Source of the DNA: Malus domestica
Lineage: Eukaryota > Streptophyta > Magnoliopsida > Rosales > Rosaceae
DNA length: 64,000 bases
NCBI RefSeq assembly: GCF_042453785.1
Contig: NC_091670.1
Span: 39,443,501-39,507,500, forward strand
Reading direction: 5' to 3'
In this document: positions 49,216 to 60,742 of the stretch, one piece after another
Position numbering within the stretch: the first letter of the stretch is position 1
Layout of the letters: each line of letters starts with the position of its first letter
Translations under genes and position numbers: made by a program
The notes under the pieces: generated by a model
Databases searched by the model: none
What the model was told of the DNA's origin: nothing
What the model saw: only the letters and a program-made list of their open reading frames with translations

Positions 49216-49835
49216 CACAAAAAGCGACCGTTTTCGCTACCTAGGATCTATCTTGCACGAGAACGGAGAATTAGATGGAGATCTCAACCATAGAATACGA
49301 GCTGGATGGATGAAGTATAAGAGCGCATCCGGCGTGTTGTGTGACCGTCGTAGGCCACTGAAGCTCAAGGGAAAATTTTATAGGACGGCAATAAGGCCAG
49401 CGATGTTGTATGGCACAGAATGTTGGGCGGTGAAGCATCAACACGTACACAAAATGGGTGTAGCGGAGATGAGGATGCTTCGTGGGATGTGTGAGCACAC
49501 GAGAAAGGATAAGATTGGGAATGAGGATATCCGAGGTAAAGTAGGAGTAGCCGAAATTGTAGGAAAGATGAGAGAAAATCGGCTCCGGTGATTTGGACAT
49601 GTGCAAAGAAGGCCGACTGACGCTCCGGTTCGAAGATGTGACTACGGGACAGAGGTTCAGGGCCGAAGGGGTAGAGGAAGACCTAGGAAAACTTTGGAAG
49701 AGACTCTAAGAAAAGACTTAGAGTACTTGGATCTAACGGAGGACATGACACAAAACCGAGCGCAATGGCGTTCTAGGATTCATATAGCCGACCCCACTTA
49801 GTGGGAAAAGGCTTTGTTGTTGTTGTTGTTGTTGT
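49216..49835 (+). pseudogene. Second copy of the LINE 3' end, with TTG-repeat tail
   Basis: From [20 protein letters not shown] to IHIADPT the sequence repeats 44170-44754 with scattered changes. One Trp codon has become TGA at 49589-49591 (RLR, stop, FGHV). After the stop at 49799-49801 it has the true LINE 3' end, GGGAAAAGGCTTTGTTGTTG..., a (TTG)n tail typical of RTE elements that the first copy lacks. It begins abruptly at the retroelement-like DNA. Confidence 0.88.
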
Positions 49836-49925
49836 GTTAATGAAAAACCACATTTTTACACTAAACAGTCAATCCTGGTACTATTTACTTTGTCCTTTAT
49901 TTTATTTTTCCTTTAGTTTTATGAT
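49836..49925 (+). mobile_element. MITE family A, copy 4, right part, beginning with the target-site duplication
   Basis: GTTAATGAAAAACCA (49836-49850) is the right target-site duplication. CATTTTTACACTAAACAGTC and onward then continues the MITE interrupted at 42218; compare the uninterrupted sequence at 26810-26880. Confidence 0.75.
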
Positions 49926-50924
49926 AGTTGAAGAAGATTGCATGTCTGCAACAGCAGGGAGGGAAGGGAAAGGAGAGGGAGGAGGAGAGGGAAAAATATG
50001 ACGGTCAGATAAATCTTATGGTGTATATTAATTGGTAAAATAGATAATTATAAAATATTAAAATAGAAGAATGATAGGAAATGATAACATATTATATTTA
50101 AAACTTATCATGTGATGAGTTTTAAGTAGATTGTAATACTACTCAACAAAGTTTAGTGGCAAGTCGAGCTCTACACAATTTTTTTCTCCAATATTTCAAT
50201 GCCAATGGATATGAATTTTTCACCTAATTTACTGTAGACAAATAGAAAAGGTTTTTTTTATCAAAATTGCTACACTTATCAAGTTTCTCGTACAACATTT
50301 ATATCACCTCTATTATCTGTGTGCATTGATGAGTGATGTCTCTATTCGAGAGGTAATACAAAAATAGTATGAAAATTATAATAAATGTAGCATTAGTATT
50401 ACTCATCTTTGAATTTTCTTTGATTCTCAATGAAATGTTCATGATTGTTGTATTCTCATATTCAAGTCAAGCTTTCAAAGTTGTAATTTAGTACTACAGT
50501 CTAATAGTGTTCTTCATTCACTTATAAGTGAGAGGTCTAGATTCAACTGTCATTAATGATGCGCTCAATACCAATTATTATGATTAACTCATCATGTGGT
50601 TTAATCCATTCATTCTACCGCTCGAACCAAAAGAGTCATGTATATAAAATTAAAACAAATTAACTTCGCTTAGACTTTCCATGACGGATGACTCTCTTGA
50701 AGTATTAATATGCAAAAATTGCTGATTATTATTATTATTTTTTTTTTTTGTGAACTTAATTCTTATTTGTTTGACAAATTCCAAAAGTGCTTTCTCTCAT
50801 AGGCTGTATGAATCATCGTATTTGACAGGTCCATTATCTTACACACACACACTCACACTCACATAGACGAAATATATGTCAGACTACAGTAAAAGAATAT
50901 TAAAATTTATATAAAAGGTCGTAC

Positions 50925-50985
50925 CCAGTGCACAAGGCTCCCGCTTTACGCAGGGTCTGGGAGAGGTGAATGTCGGCTACATAAG
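50925..50985 (+). mobile_element. SINE-like fragment
   Basis: GTCGTACCCAGTGCACAAGG, then CTCCCGCTTTACGCAGGGTC and TGGGAGAGGTGAATGTCGGC, is a widely repeated plant sequence remembered as part of tRNA-derived SINE-type repeats. Only this ~60-bp core is clear. Confidence 0.5.
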
Positions 50986-51396
50986 ATCGATTTATGTATA
51001 AAAAATCTCTAATCAAACTCCATAGCTACATAAGATCGATTTATGTTATCCGACTGTGGCCATCCGAAACTATTCAGCTCTAATGTCCTGTGAGACAAAT
51101 TAATCAGATACAAAAGTTTGTATAATCATGTCAATATATACATTTCCAAAAGAAAAAAATCATCTTAACCACCAATTAACTGCTCATCATCATAAAATCC
51201 ACGATCACAATATATTAATACATTAATATGGATTAAAAATACCCAATATAATTGTATAACATATTCTCCTTAATTTCTTATTGTTTTTAGTCACCAAAAA
51301 TCTCAATATTGTAATCATTAACTTATTTGATCACGGTAGTAGTAATCCACCGAAACCCTAGCTATGTGTATAAAACTACCTCGGTTGAAGAAGACT

Positions 51397-51540
51397 GATG
51401 CTATTCACAAATATTTTTTTACATTCCACACGCTTTTTGTTAATTTCTATCATTTGATCATCTTCAAACCAATCGATCCGACGGCCGAAAATTAAGAGAG
51501 TTGTGTGGAAGGTAAAAATAGGTGTGTGGAAAGCACCATC
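51397..51540. mobile_element. Hairpin MITE, copy 2
   Basis: The left arm GATGCTATTCACAAATATTT and the complement of the right arm GATGGTGCTTTCCACACACC both continue into TTTTAC..TTCCACAC and TTAATTT. The ~144 bp unit can fold back on itself. It lies ~50 bp from the NAC stop codon. Confidence 0.68.
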
Positions 51541-51590
51541 CTAGAAAAAAAAAGAGCTCTTCCATCCATATCCAATATTGTCAAATCACA

Positions 51591-52445
51591 CTATTTCCTC
51601 TCAAGCTTCCCTTTGCTTGCATCTGAAGTTAATCGAATAAACGAAGACCCGTCACCTTGGACAACTAAATTTGGGATTAGCTGAGGTGGGCTTTCTCTAT
51701 TATCGCCCCCTTGATTATGATTATGTTGATGATGATCATAATTAATGAAGGGACCTCCAGGATCATAGTACTCCACAAGACCTGCCTTCTTTGCTGGAGG
51801 AAGAGGGTTAGTAGCAGCACTAATCAGACCATCATGCCCTTGCCCACCTCTTATATTCACACCTTTGTGATGATCAAACGCTGGAACGTCCTTACTTGAT
51901 CCACATTGCCTAGGCTGTGTTTGGTAAAAGACCTTTGAGACCACCAGCTCACCATCTTTCTCCTCCTCATTGTTGCCAAGGTGGTATTGGTGCATGACCC
52001 AATTGGTCTTTTCTGGTTTTCTTTGCCTCCCATAGTTGGTGTAGAGGACTAAGATCTTTTTGAAACCCTTCACTGCTCCGCCGACAAGAACCGGCCTTGT
52101 CTTGCCGGTTTTGTGCCATCTGGTTTCGCTTCCATCTTCTTCGGTGTGAACCTTCCTTCGCTTTCTGGTCCCAGTCGTGTATGCCTTCGATGGACGGTGG
52201 AAGAAGTGGCGGATTTGTCCGTCTTTGTTCACTCCTGCATGGACGTCAGATGCCCAAATAAAATTTGGTATACTTTTATCACGTAAAAATTTCAATTACA
52301 AAAGAAAAGTTGAGGGTAAGTTGAACAAATTAATCCATAAATGGTGTCACAACTCGATGAAGAAAATTAAAGATTAACATGATAAAACTAAGACATAGCG
52401 GTGCATGGCTATATAAAATAAGAAAGCAGACTAATTAAGGTTGTA

Positions 52446-52485
<40 letters not shown>

Positions 52486-53638
52486 ATGTCGTTTAGTATA
52501 ACATCCAAATAGCCAACTTGTGCATTCACATGCATAAAACATGCTTGAAAAGAGAAGATTATATATGAAACACAAACATATTAACTTGAATGATTTTAGA
52601 AGGAGAAGCAAGCAAACACTACATGTGCTGGTTATATGTTTGTTTCATTTTGACATCTAAAAATAGAGATGTATATGCAAGTTCAAGCGGTTAAGAATAT
52701 TTAGCTCTGAAAGTCAGGTCTTACGTTTAACTAATAAAATACATAATCCCAAGTAAAATAAAATAAGATGTCAAGTATATTTGAGGGGTGCACTTTTGCT
52801 CACTAGTCTCAAGTGATAGTAATGCTTACCACTCTATTTATCACCATTGTTTGAGTTTAAATTTTGGTATTTGTGTATATCTATACAGACAGATCTCGAA
52901 ATTTAAACACATCTAATGGTGATTAAATAATGTGATGAGCATCGCCATCACTTGAGGACGGTGAACAAAAATATTCCTAGAGTATGTTTTGGGATCAAAT
53001 CCGTCAGCTTTGCAATCAAATGAATGAGGATTAATTAATTAATTAATTAATACCCGTGATTTGCTTCTTCATTACTATTCCTAGATAGGGTTTTATTCAG
53101 AAAAGCAAAAAATTAAAACAAACAAACAAACAAACAAAATAATTAGTAACCTGGTAGCTTTTCTGGGTGAGTGTAGCAAATCCCATTCTCCCCTTCAAGC
53201 GTTGGTATGAACTCATCAATGAGAGGATGCAGCTTTCTGGTATCAGACAAAACCTTTGCCTCTAAATGTTGAAGAATTTCTTGGTCAGTTGGATCAAACT
53301 TCACTCCTGCTGGTAGTCCAGGCAAATCATGGATTCCTGCCTGTATAACATCACACAAACGAAAAAAACAAAAGAAATGATAACAAACAATTAATTCATG
53401 TAGAAATCAAATAGTTAGAGTAAAATTTAATTGAACAAATTAACAACAATAGGTCATCGATTCCAAATATACACAATACTAAGTGAATTTCTAATACCTG
53501 GTCTTGGAATTCTATGTGATGTCCACAAGAGGGGCAAGTTATGTTCCGAAATTCATTTGGATTATTAGGGTTATTAGGAGGAGGGGCGCCGATAATCTGA
53601 ATGGCCCTCTCATCGTCGGAGTCGTTGCACCATGTCAT
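51591..53638 (-). CDS. NAC073: NAC transcription factor, SND2/NAC073 group
   Basis: Three exons, 53638-53498, 53340-53151 and 52234-51591, give 324 residues with GT-AG introns, the usual NAC structure. The N-terminus [17 protein letters not shown] and a [13 protein letters not shown] motif (residues 35-47) mark the SND2/NAC073 group. The NAC domain then runs from [20 protein letters not shown] through [45 protein letters not shown] and [11 protein letters not shown] to [14 protein letters not shown]. The tail is His/Asn-rich and not conserved. The Arabidopsis relative is a nuclear activator of cellulose and other secondary-wall genes below SND1/NST1. The close neighbour SND3/NAC010 is the main alternative label. 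The start is the ATG at 53638; upstream in-frame codons are leader. A poly(A/T) run (53759-53788) and a (GA)n tract (54009-54043) lie in the likely promoter or 5' UTR. Confidence 0.93.
52449..52482. repeat. (AT)n microsatellite in NAC intron 2
   Basis: AT run between exons 2 and 3 of the NAC gene. Confidence 0.95.
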
Positions 53639-53757
53639 GATCTGATCTCTGCCGTTTTTTCTTTGAGGCTCATTCCAAACCCCAGATCTTCTTGTTATTT
53701 CCTCCACCTCTTCCAAATATACACACAAAAGAAGCTCTCAAAATATTAAGCAAAACT

Positions 53758-53790
<33 letters not shown>

Positions 53791-54006
53791 CCTAAAAGCA
53801 AGCAAAGCAGACAAGCAACCAGCAAGCTTGTCACTTTTAAAGCACGTTTTCCATAACCATATCCACTTTGTTGCTCATCTTCTTCTTCAATATTGATGTT
53901 TGGATGGAATAATAAAATTGCTATTTGATCTTTCTCCTCCCATTTGTTTTCTCTTCTCTTATGATATTATCTCTTCCCACAGAACTGCCTCCGTAAAAAA
54001 CAGATG

Positions 54007-54008
<2 letters not shown>

Positions 54009-54043
<35 letters not shown>
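54009..54043. repeat. (GA)n microsatellite
   Basis: GA run about 370 bp upstream of the NAC start codon. Confidence 0.95.
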
Positions 54044-54049
<6 letters not shown>

Positions 54050-55028
54050 GAGAAGTCGAACAAAGGGTAGCAAGTTAAGCTACTATATAAAATAAAGAAC
54101 GGGTAGAAGAATGAATTTCTAGAAATAGAAAAGGTTGCTTGAACGTCAAGTTTGGTTATGCTTGTGTACATACACTTGTACAATAGAATCCGTGTAGTCC
54201 TTATATTTAATTAATTGGTTCCTCCTTTTGTTTTTCCCTAAGGGTACCACTCTTCTGTCCTAAAAGGAGTGTTTAATTAAACCATAATTAAAAAAAAAGT
54301 TACTTATGGAATGGTGTTAATTATAAATAAGGCATACTGAATGAGTAAAAATAATGAGAAAAGGATTTTATAAAAGATAAAAAAAAAAAAGGGTGGCTAG
54401 AGTGGAGAGGGGGGCAACCTGATTCTTTTGGGGACGTTTTACCTCTTCAGAGAGAGAAAGAGAGGAAGGGAGAGGAGGGTTTTGGTATTTAGGGTTAGAG
54501 TTGGGACTTTAGCTGCAGTGTCAACCTAGATTGTCCTTAAAGATATATGTACATTTTCATGGACACTTACATACGAACGAACCCCAAAACAAACTACTTA
54601 TAGTCTTAAACATATATAAATTAACATTTTTGGGATCGAAAAATATTCATACAATACCAACTTCTTTGCTGCTGTATTTATGCCCCATTTCTCCCTTTCT
54701 TCGCGTAGACTTCTAATGGCAAGCAAGGAATCACTGTCTCCCTCTCCCTCTCCCTCTCCCTCTCTCTCTAAAAAAGACACATTTGCAGATGAAGGGTGGT
54801 TGGTGCTTTCGATAAAATGTTCTCTGTCTTTGCAGTAATTACTAATTAATTAATAATGTCACATATGTTTCAGTGCAATGGTAATACTTGTCATGCAATA
54901 ATCAGTCTTTGTTAATTTATTTTATTATTGATTATGGGTCGTTTTCGACGTATTTGCCAACAAATTAATATTGTGATTAATTCAGAAAACCGATTAGTAT
55001 GGGTATGCAATACATGTCACTTTTGGCT

Positions 55029-55319
55029 TAGGCAGCACGATTACGAGGCTACGATGTTCACCCTCATATTTATTTGAGCAAATATCCACTGCAACCGCCT
55101 CCAACCGCAATAGTTACAATCCACCTCTTCCAACCACCATGTTCCACATGCAATACTACGCCAGATGGACTTGTGTCATTGGATGATAGGATGGTGTCTT
55201 CCATTGCAGAAAAGGACGTTGTTGCAGGGAAGAAGTTCCCAGTCGTATATACTGCTTGTACCAGCCGACATATACATATATGTGAGCTTCTCAAAGAAGC
55301 CACGCAACTGGAAGCTTAA
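55029..55319 (+). pseudogene. Unrecognised exon-like open frame, probable gene fragment
   Basis: After a possible acceptor (TTAG at 55028-55031) the frame reads AARLRGYDVHPHIYLSKYPL and continues for about 95 residues to a stop at 55317-55319, ending in HICELLKEATQLEA. Composition looks protein-like and less AT-rich than its surroundings. No ATG, upstream exon or recognised family was found, so this is probably a remnant or captured fragment. It could equally be chance. Confidence 0.25.
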
Positions 55320-57255
55320 GCACGAAGCTTTGGGCTTTTAGGATATTTGCTTTGTGTTTTTGTGATACCTTTAACGTGTGGGTTATAGGGTTTTTGGGAC
55401 TTTGTCAAGTTGTTGCCCAATCCAGTTATCCGATGGATACATAAAACGGTCTCATGTTCTTCCACTTGTCTGTCGTTTTGTTTTTGTTCAGACCCTGATC
55501 AGCTTGAAAACAAATTAATTGGGTCTAAATTAACAAATTAAGCTCGAGTTTAATTCAAAGTCATAGTCAAAAGATGAATTTATATGAAAGAAAATACATT
55601 GAAATTGATGAGTAACCAATTAAGTTTCATAAGTAGGTATGATTGCATGGGAATCAAAGACCTTTTGCACCACTTGGGTTACTTTTGGGAAACATTAACA
55701 GAAATTTTTTATTTCATTTATGAGGGGACTAGCTAGTGGTTTGGTCACGGCAACCTACATTTTTAGAGCTTAGGAAGACTCACAGAGGCATTTCAATCCC
55801 CTCCTGACCACGATCGTGCGATTCACCATTGCTAGGAATTGAATTCAAGATGTGCTGTGTGAAATATGAGCCTAAAATTTGTCCCCAACCACTAAGCCAT
55901 CCCGTGATAACTAACATTAACAACAATTTGGATTTAACTTGGCAAAGCCGCGTAGAAAAAAGGTAGTACTCTAAGTCTCCAAATATTGACCATTTTGTCA
56001 ATTGAACATGACTTTGGGTTGGATGAGATGAGATTTTCTTGAATACAAGGAGATTTGACTTGGATTAAGCCAAATGGTCTTTTTGGTTTATTTTATTTTT
56101 CTTGTTTGTTGGGATCATGTACTAACAGGTTTGCAACATGCATGGAAAGAGACTGATGAATGTTGAGAATATTGAAGAGAATTTGTGTATAAGTTATACA
56201 AGCAATGTTAGAGAGGGATGAATCGAAAACATGACCTTAAATGAAAGATTAAATGCTCATCGCGTAAGTTTCAAACTCCTTAAAAATAAACTTCTTGTTT
56301 AGATTTAGGAAAAATTAGTATCCGGTCCTTAGTTATTACTATTCATTAACTGAAACCTTATTAGTTTTTAGATTTTGATCAAAGTTCCTAGCATTAATGT
56401 AATAATGAATTTATATGTCAGTAACATAATTTTTTTAAATAAAAATTAATAATTGATTTAGAATTTTAATACTCACACCTTTATTAAACTCCTAACTAAT
56501 TTTCAATTCAAAACATTTCCAAAATAAATAAATAAATTAGAATAAGTTTGTACCCATTAGCTTTTTTTTTTTTAAATGTTTTCAATTTTTTAATCTTATA
56601 TGTACCCACTCATGTAATTTTTTCAAATTTTTAATCTTAAAATGTACTCATTCTTAAATATACCAATTTGTTATATGTAAAATGTACCTTTTTTTATACA
56701 AAATCTATTCAATTTTTTTCTAATCCATTTTTAAACTTATATGGATACATTCTTTTTTCTTTGATTTGAGAATGTATCCATGTCAAGTTTAATCGAAAAA
56801 ATTTACTAATATTATTAAGTGTAATATCTTTTCTTGTTTTTTGGTCATTTTGAAGAATGTACCCATGTTTTGGTACAATAATTTTTTGGTTAATTTTGAT
56901 GAATGTACCCATGTTTATATATGACACACACACAATAGTATATTTATATTTTAATATTTTTATTCCCACAAATTATGGTTTTTATTTAAAATCTCATTAA
57001 TATAAACAACTATAAATTTAAAATTTTAATTTAAAAAATATTGTAACATACATATAAATAATTATCACATTAATTTCGGGGACTTCGATCAAAAATTGAA
57101 AACCAACAAAATTTCAGTCAAAGAATATTCATAGTTATGGACCGCATCCAAAGTCTCCCTTCGATTTATTTGTCATTCTGTAAAGACTTTAAAGAAGAGA
57201 GGATACCCTTAATTACGTAAGCTATATGTCTATTACAAACTATGTGTGATTAGCT

Positions 57256-57411
57256 CAACAATATTTCCTTCCCTTTATGTAGGAGAAAATCTTCGGTGCA
57301 GTTATCTAGCAATGACAACTCTCATATCGGATGCTCAACAATATTTCCTTGCCTTTATGTAAGAGAAAAACTTCGGTGCAGTTACCTAACAATGACAACT
57401 CCCACGTCGGA
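57256..57411. repeat. Tandem duplication of ~78 bp
   Basis: Two adjacent copies of CTCAACAATATTTCCTTCCC...TTCGGTGCAGTTA...AATGACAACTC differ at a few bases. Confidence 0.85.
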
Positions 57412-57879
57412 TTAGACCAACAAGGGATCAAGTAGAACTAAAGTTCAGGAGGTTACTTATTTTTTACAAAAATGACTTACAGATAACATGGTTGGACAGT
57501 TCTATCCAAAATTTTCTCCTTAAGACCGTAAAATCACCATTTATGACAACTTCCTTTAGAAAGAAGACTAAAGCAAATATTAATCGTGAGAAACATTCTT
57601 ATAAATCACGATCATCCAAACAATGGAAATAATGCAAAACTTTCTTTTCTTTTCTTTTCCTCTTTATTTCTCCGTCTCTGTCAAATTGTTATTGCTATTT
57701 CTAGTTTCTACTACAATTTATCTGTTCAACCCGTTGCTACAGAATATCCCGAAGCATTGGGACTTTGTGTTCAATGCATCTGTTCAGCCCATTACTTGTG
57801 TTGGTACAGGTTTTTATTTGATTTCTTTTTTAGAAGAAAAAAGGGAAAAACTACTCCTTCCACATCCAAAAGAGTTTAA

Positions 57880-58090
57880 GTACTGGTTTGGTACTGAGAT
57901 GCTATTATAAAAGGTGGGTATCAAAAAAAAGTTGAGCTCAAAAAGGTGTTTGGTAAACACTTAAAAACAACTTATTTTCACAGTTTTAGGTGAAAAAAAG
58001 CTGAAAACGTGAAGCAGCAAAAATGAGTTTATTCTCACAGCACAGCAGAAGCAGTTTTTTTTTCAAAGCATAACAATACCAAACCAGCTC
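57880..58090. mobile_element. MITE family B, copy 1
   Basis: Ends CTGGTTTGGTA (left) and GAGCTGGTTTGGTA (complement of right). The interior has CACAGCACAGCAGAAGCAGT and GGTGTTTGGTAAACA, shared with 60945-61287. Non-coding. Confidence 0.75.
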
Positions 58091-59587
58091 TAAACCCCAT
58101 ACCTAGCCATTGTTCAAAGCTACAAATTAAGTGTTTTTTTTTTAAATTCACTTGCATTTTTACTAATAAAATTAGTTTCAAAAACAATTTTATCGAAAGC
58201 GTTTTCAATCATTTTAAAAGTATTTCCAAACGAGCTCTAAACACTTGTTCATTTGATTTCTTTTTTAGACTGTTCTAGTAAAACCTTAGGAAATGTGAAT
58301 GTATTGGCAGAATGTTCTGCCCACCATCCTTGTCGGAGGTCGAAATTTCCACCAGGGATGTTGACATTCATTGTGAAAACAGATATTTGTGAATATGGAA
58401 ATAATTTTTGGACATTGTTTTCAGCACATTCCTGTTTTTTTTTTTTTTTATCATTTTTTTACTTTATATGATTTAAAGATTAAAAATGAATAAGAATACA
58501 TGAAGAGAAAAATATTTGTGAAAATCATTCCTGCGTGAACAAACCCATATAACAAAGATTTTTTTCCCATTACTATAAGCTTTTAATCACCTAAGATTCG
58601 GGATTCAAATATTTCTAATCAGGACTTTATAAAAGTAAATATCACGTTCCACGTGTCACAAGATATAGAGGGTTCTATATCGAAGGGTCATACCTCTCGT
58701 CTTCTTTTCTTCCACCAATTTAGCTTATGTATAGGAGTCACAAGCAGGAGATCGATGAAAAGGTTTTCATCTCTCCCTATCTTAAATTACAAACTCATTG
58801 AATTATAGACATCTCTCTTATTTTCACCCCTTAGATAGTGCCAAAACCAGGAGAATAATTCTAACAACAATATATGTCGTAGATTATACAATGTTTATGT
58901 CCACCATGACAGGTTGGAACACTCAACCACCATCCGTGAACATATAAACAATATGAATCTCCGGTAGATTGGATTAGATAGTATGCAACCAATTGATAAT
59001 AAATCAATTTGTAATTTATTTACACGAATTTTTTAGTCAAATAGATGAGCAATAACAATCAAACAAAAGAATCAACAGAAAGAGAAATTGATTGAAACAA
59101 ACAAACAAAATATTGGGTCCCTTTGGGCACCAAAAGATCAATCAACACAAAAGCAAGATGAAATTCACTGCTCAGAAGACAAAGCCACCGCCCACATTTC
59201 AATTTATCATTCCTCAAAACACCTCTTCAAATCAACACTGTTTAATTACAGTTTATACTGTTTAATTGCGAATTACAATCTAATACATATAAAAAAATTT
59301 AAATTACAAAAACTATCTTATACACACGTCTAATTCTCATTTGCCTGTAAAAAGATATAACCGAGCCAAATATTTTCTTTAGAAATATACTACAACGTAC
59401 TCGCACGTGTACTTGTTACAACGCAATTACAATAAAAAACCCTAAATTTCCAAATCGTGCTTGGTACCCAATTCTCATCATATACTAATAACAGCAACTT
59501 TTTTTGAACAAAAAGTCGTGGCATTAATTCCACTTTGAATTTAAAGAAAAAAAGAAACCAAATAGTTTTCATGTCATACTTTCCAAT

Positions 59588-60598
59588 TCAATCCATCTCC
59601 AAACTGCTCAAAATAGTTGCCACTTGACCAATTGAAGGCCTGCTTTTTCTGGAATTACCAACACAAGCGGTAGCAACTTTAGCCAATCTAACAAGAGGCA
59701 AAATCTCAGAAGGGATCGCAAGACGGGGGTCCAAAAACTCACTAAACCTCTTTTCCTTGATCAATGGCAATGACCAATTCACAAGCCTCCCCTCGTCACA
59801 CAACCTACCACTCAAAAGCTCCAACAAAACCACACCAAATCCGTACACGTCGCTTTCCTTGCAAGCGCCGCCTCCTCCTCCTAGCCCGCCATCCCAATAC
59901 TCGTCGTCCACGTGTCCCAACAGGCCTCTCTTCTCTTGGGGAGCCAAAAACGATAGCCCATAATCACACAACCTAGCACAAAAGTTGACATCTATCAAAA
60001 TATTTGAAGCCTTGACACACCCATGTATTATGTTTGGAGCCACCCCTTCATGCAAATACTCAAGCCCTTTGGCTGCCCCTGCTGCAATCTTCAGCCTGTG
60101 GTTCCAGTCCAACGACGCGCCATCTGAATTTTGATGCAAATAGTAGTCTAAGCACACCATGCCTACAAACTCCATCACTATAATCCTCTCACCTGGGCCT
60201 TCTGAGTACCCAATAATCGGCACTATATTGGGGTGCTGAGCTAGAGATATTGACCTAAGTATTCTAGAAAACCCAAAACCTGCATTGCTCAAAACATGCC
60301 TAGAGTGAATTCTTTTCACCGCTGCTATTTGCCCCTTCTCGAATATGGCGGCATAGACGGTCCCGAAACGGCCTTCTCCGACAATTCTCCGATGATTGAA
60401 ACCGTCTGTGGCAACATCTATGTTGGTCAAGGGATACACTTGAGCACTAGGCTTGGTTGGTGGTGGTGTTTCTTGGGTTTGGACTGGTTTTTTCTTGCAG
60501 AGGAGGATGAGAGTGAGGACAGCACCAAGAATAACAGTGGATGTGCAAAGTAAGGATATGATAATAAGATAGGCAACATGTTTACTGTGGTTCATCAT
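59588..60598 (-). CDS. Membrane-anchored receptor-like kinase-fold protein lacking the catalytic Asp
   Basis: Single exon, 336 residues, start ATG at 60598 (MMNHSKH). The longer upstream frame is only an (AT)n/(GT)n run. A transmembrane segment (residues 8-34) directly follows the N-terminus, so there is almost no ectodomain. After a Pro-rich juxtamembrane part comes a kinase domain (about 58-335) of the receptor-like kinase/Pelle family. The Gly loop GEGRFGTVY (74-82) and the ATP-binding Lys in AAVKR (K95) are present. The catalytic loop is IIHGCVKASNIL (191-201), so HRD is changed to HGC and the proton-acceptor Asp is missing. The metal-binding DFG is DYG (212-214), and no clear APE motif follows. 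It is therefore probably a pseudokinase or weak kinase. The C-terminal lobe is normal (KESDVYGFGVVLLELLSG, SRKSRPSIGQV). Exact subfamily not identified. Confidence 0.85.
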   Translation of the reverse strand: MMNHSKHVAYLIIISLLCTSTVILGAVLTLILLCKKKPVQTQETPPPTKPSAQVYPLTNIDVATDGFNHRRIVGEGRFGTVYAAIFEKGQIAAVKRIHSRHVLSNAGFGFSRILRSISLAQHPNIVPIIGYSEGPGERIIVMEFVGMVCLDYYLHQNSDGASLDWNHRLKIAAGAAKGLEYLHEGVAPNIIHGCVKASNILIDVNFCARLCDYGLSFLAPQEKRGLLGHVDDEYWDGGLGGGGGACKESDVYGFGVVLLELLSGRLCDEGRLVNWSLPLIKEKRFSEFLDPRLAIPSEILPLVRLAKVATACVGNSRKSRPSIGQVATILSSLEMD

Positions 60599-60653
60599 GT
60601 TTTGATCTGGTCTGATCAGATTGATTGGAAAACAAGGGAAGAGAAGAAGATGG

Positions 60654-60658
60654 ATATA

Positions 60659-60692
<34 letters not shown>

Positions 60693-60704
60693 ACGTATAT
60701 ATAA
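60654..60704. repeat. Compound (AT)n(GT)n microsatellite
   Basis: Lies just upstream of the kinase-like gene start, in its probable 5' UTR or promoter. Confidence 0.9.
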
Positions 60705-60742
60705 ATATTGGTTTCAAATATGGTGAGCTTACAAACTAACAA

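Larger units (their letters stand above)
49926..51590. other. Intergenic DNA with SINE-like and MITE repeats
   Basis: AT-rich DNA downstream of the NAC gene (which reads toward it). It contains a SINE-like segment at 50925-50985 and a hairpin MITE at 51397-51540. No gene is supported. Confidence 0.55.
53639..59587. other. Long intergenic region
   Basis: Upstream side of the NAC gene with poly-A (53759-53788) and (GA)n (54009-54043) tracts. A (CTCCCT)n-like run follows near 54740-54765. One unexplained exon-like frame is at 55029-55319. Very AT-rich DNA lies at 56300-57100 and a ~78-bp tandem duplication at 57256-57411. A MITE lies at 57880-58090, then repeat-poor AT-rich DNA. No complete gene was found. 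Confidence 0.55.

Noticed and set aside
57586-57910. Overlapping hydrophobic frames of ~95 codons
   Set aside because: AT-rich, no splice context or family resemblance, and they run into a MITE.
60599-60742. Extended N-terminus of the kinase-like protein
   Set aside because: It encodes the (AT)n/(GT)n microsatellite (IYIYIY, THTHTH); the ATG at 60598 directly precedes the transmembrane segment.
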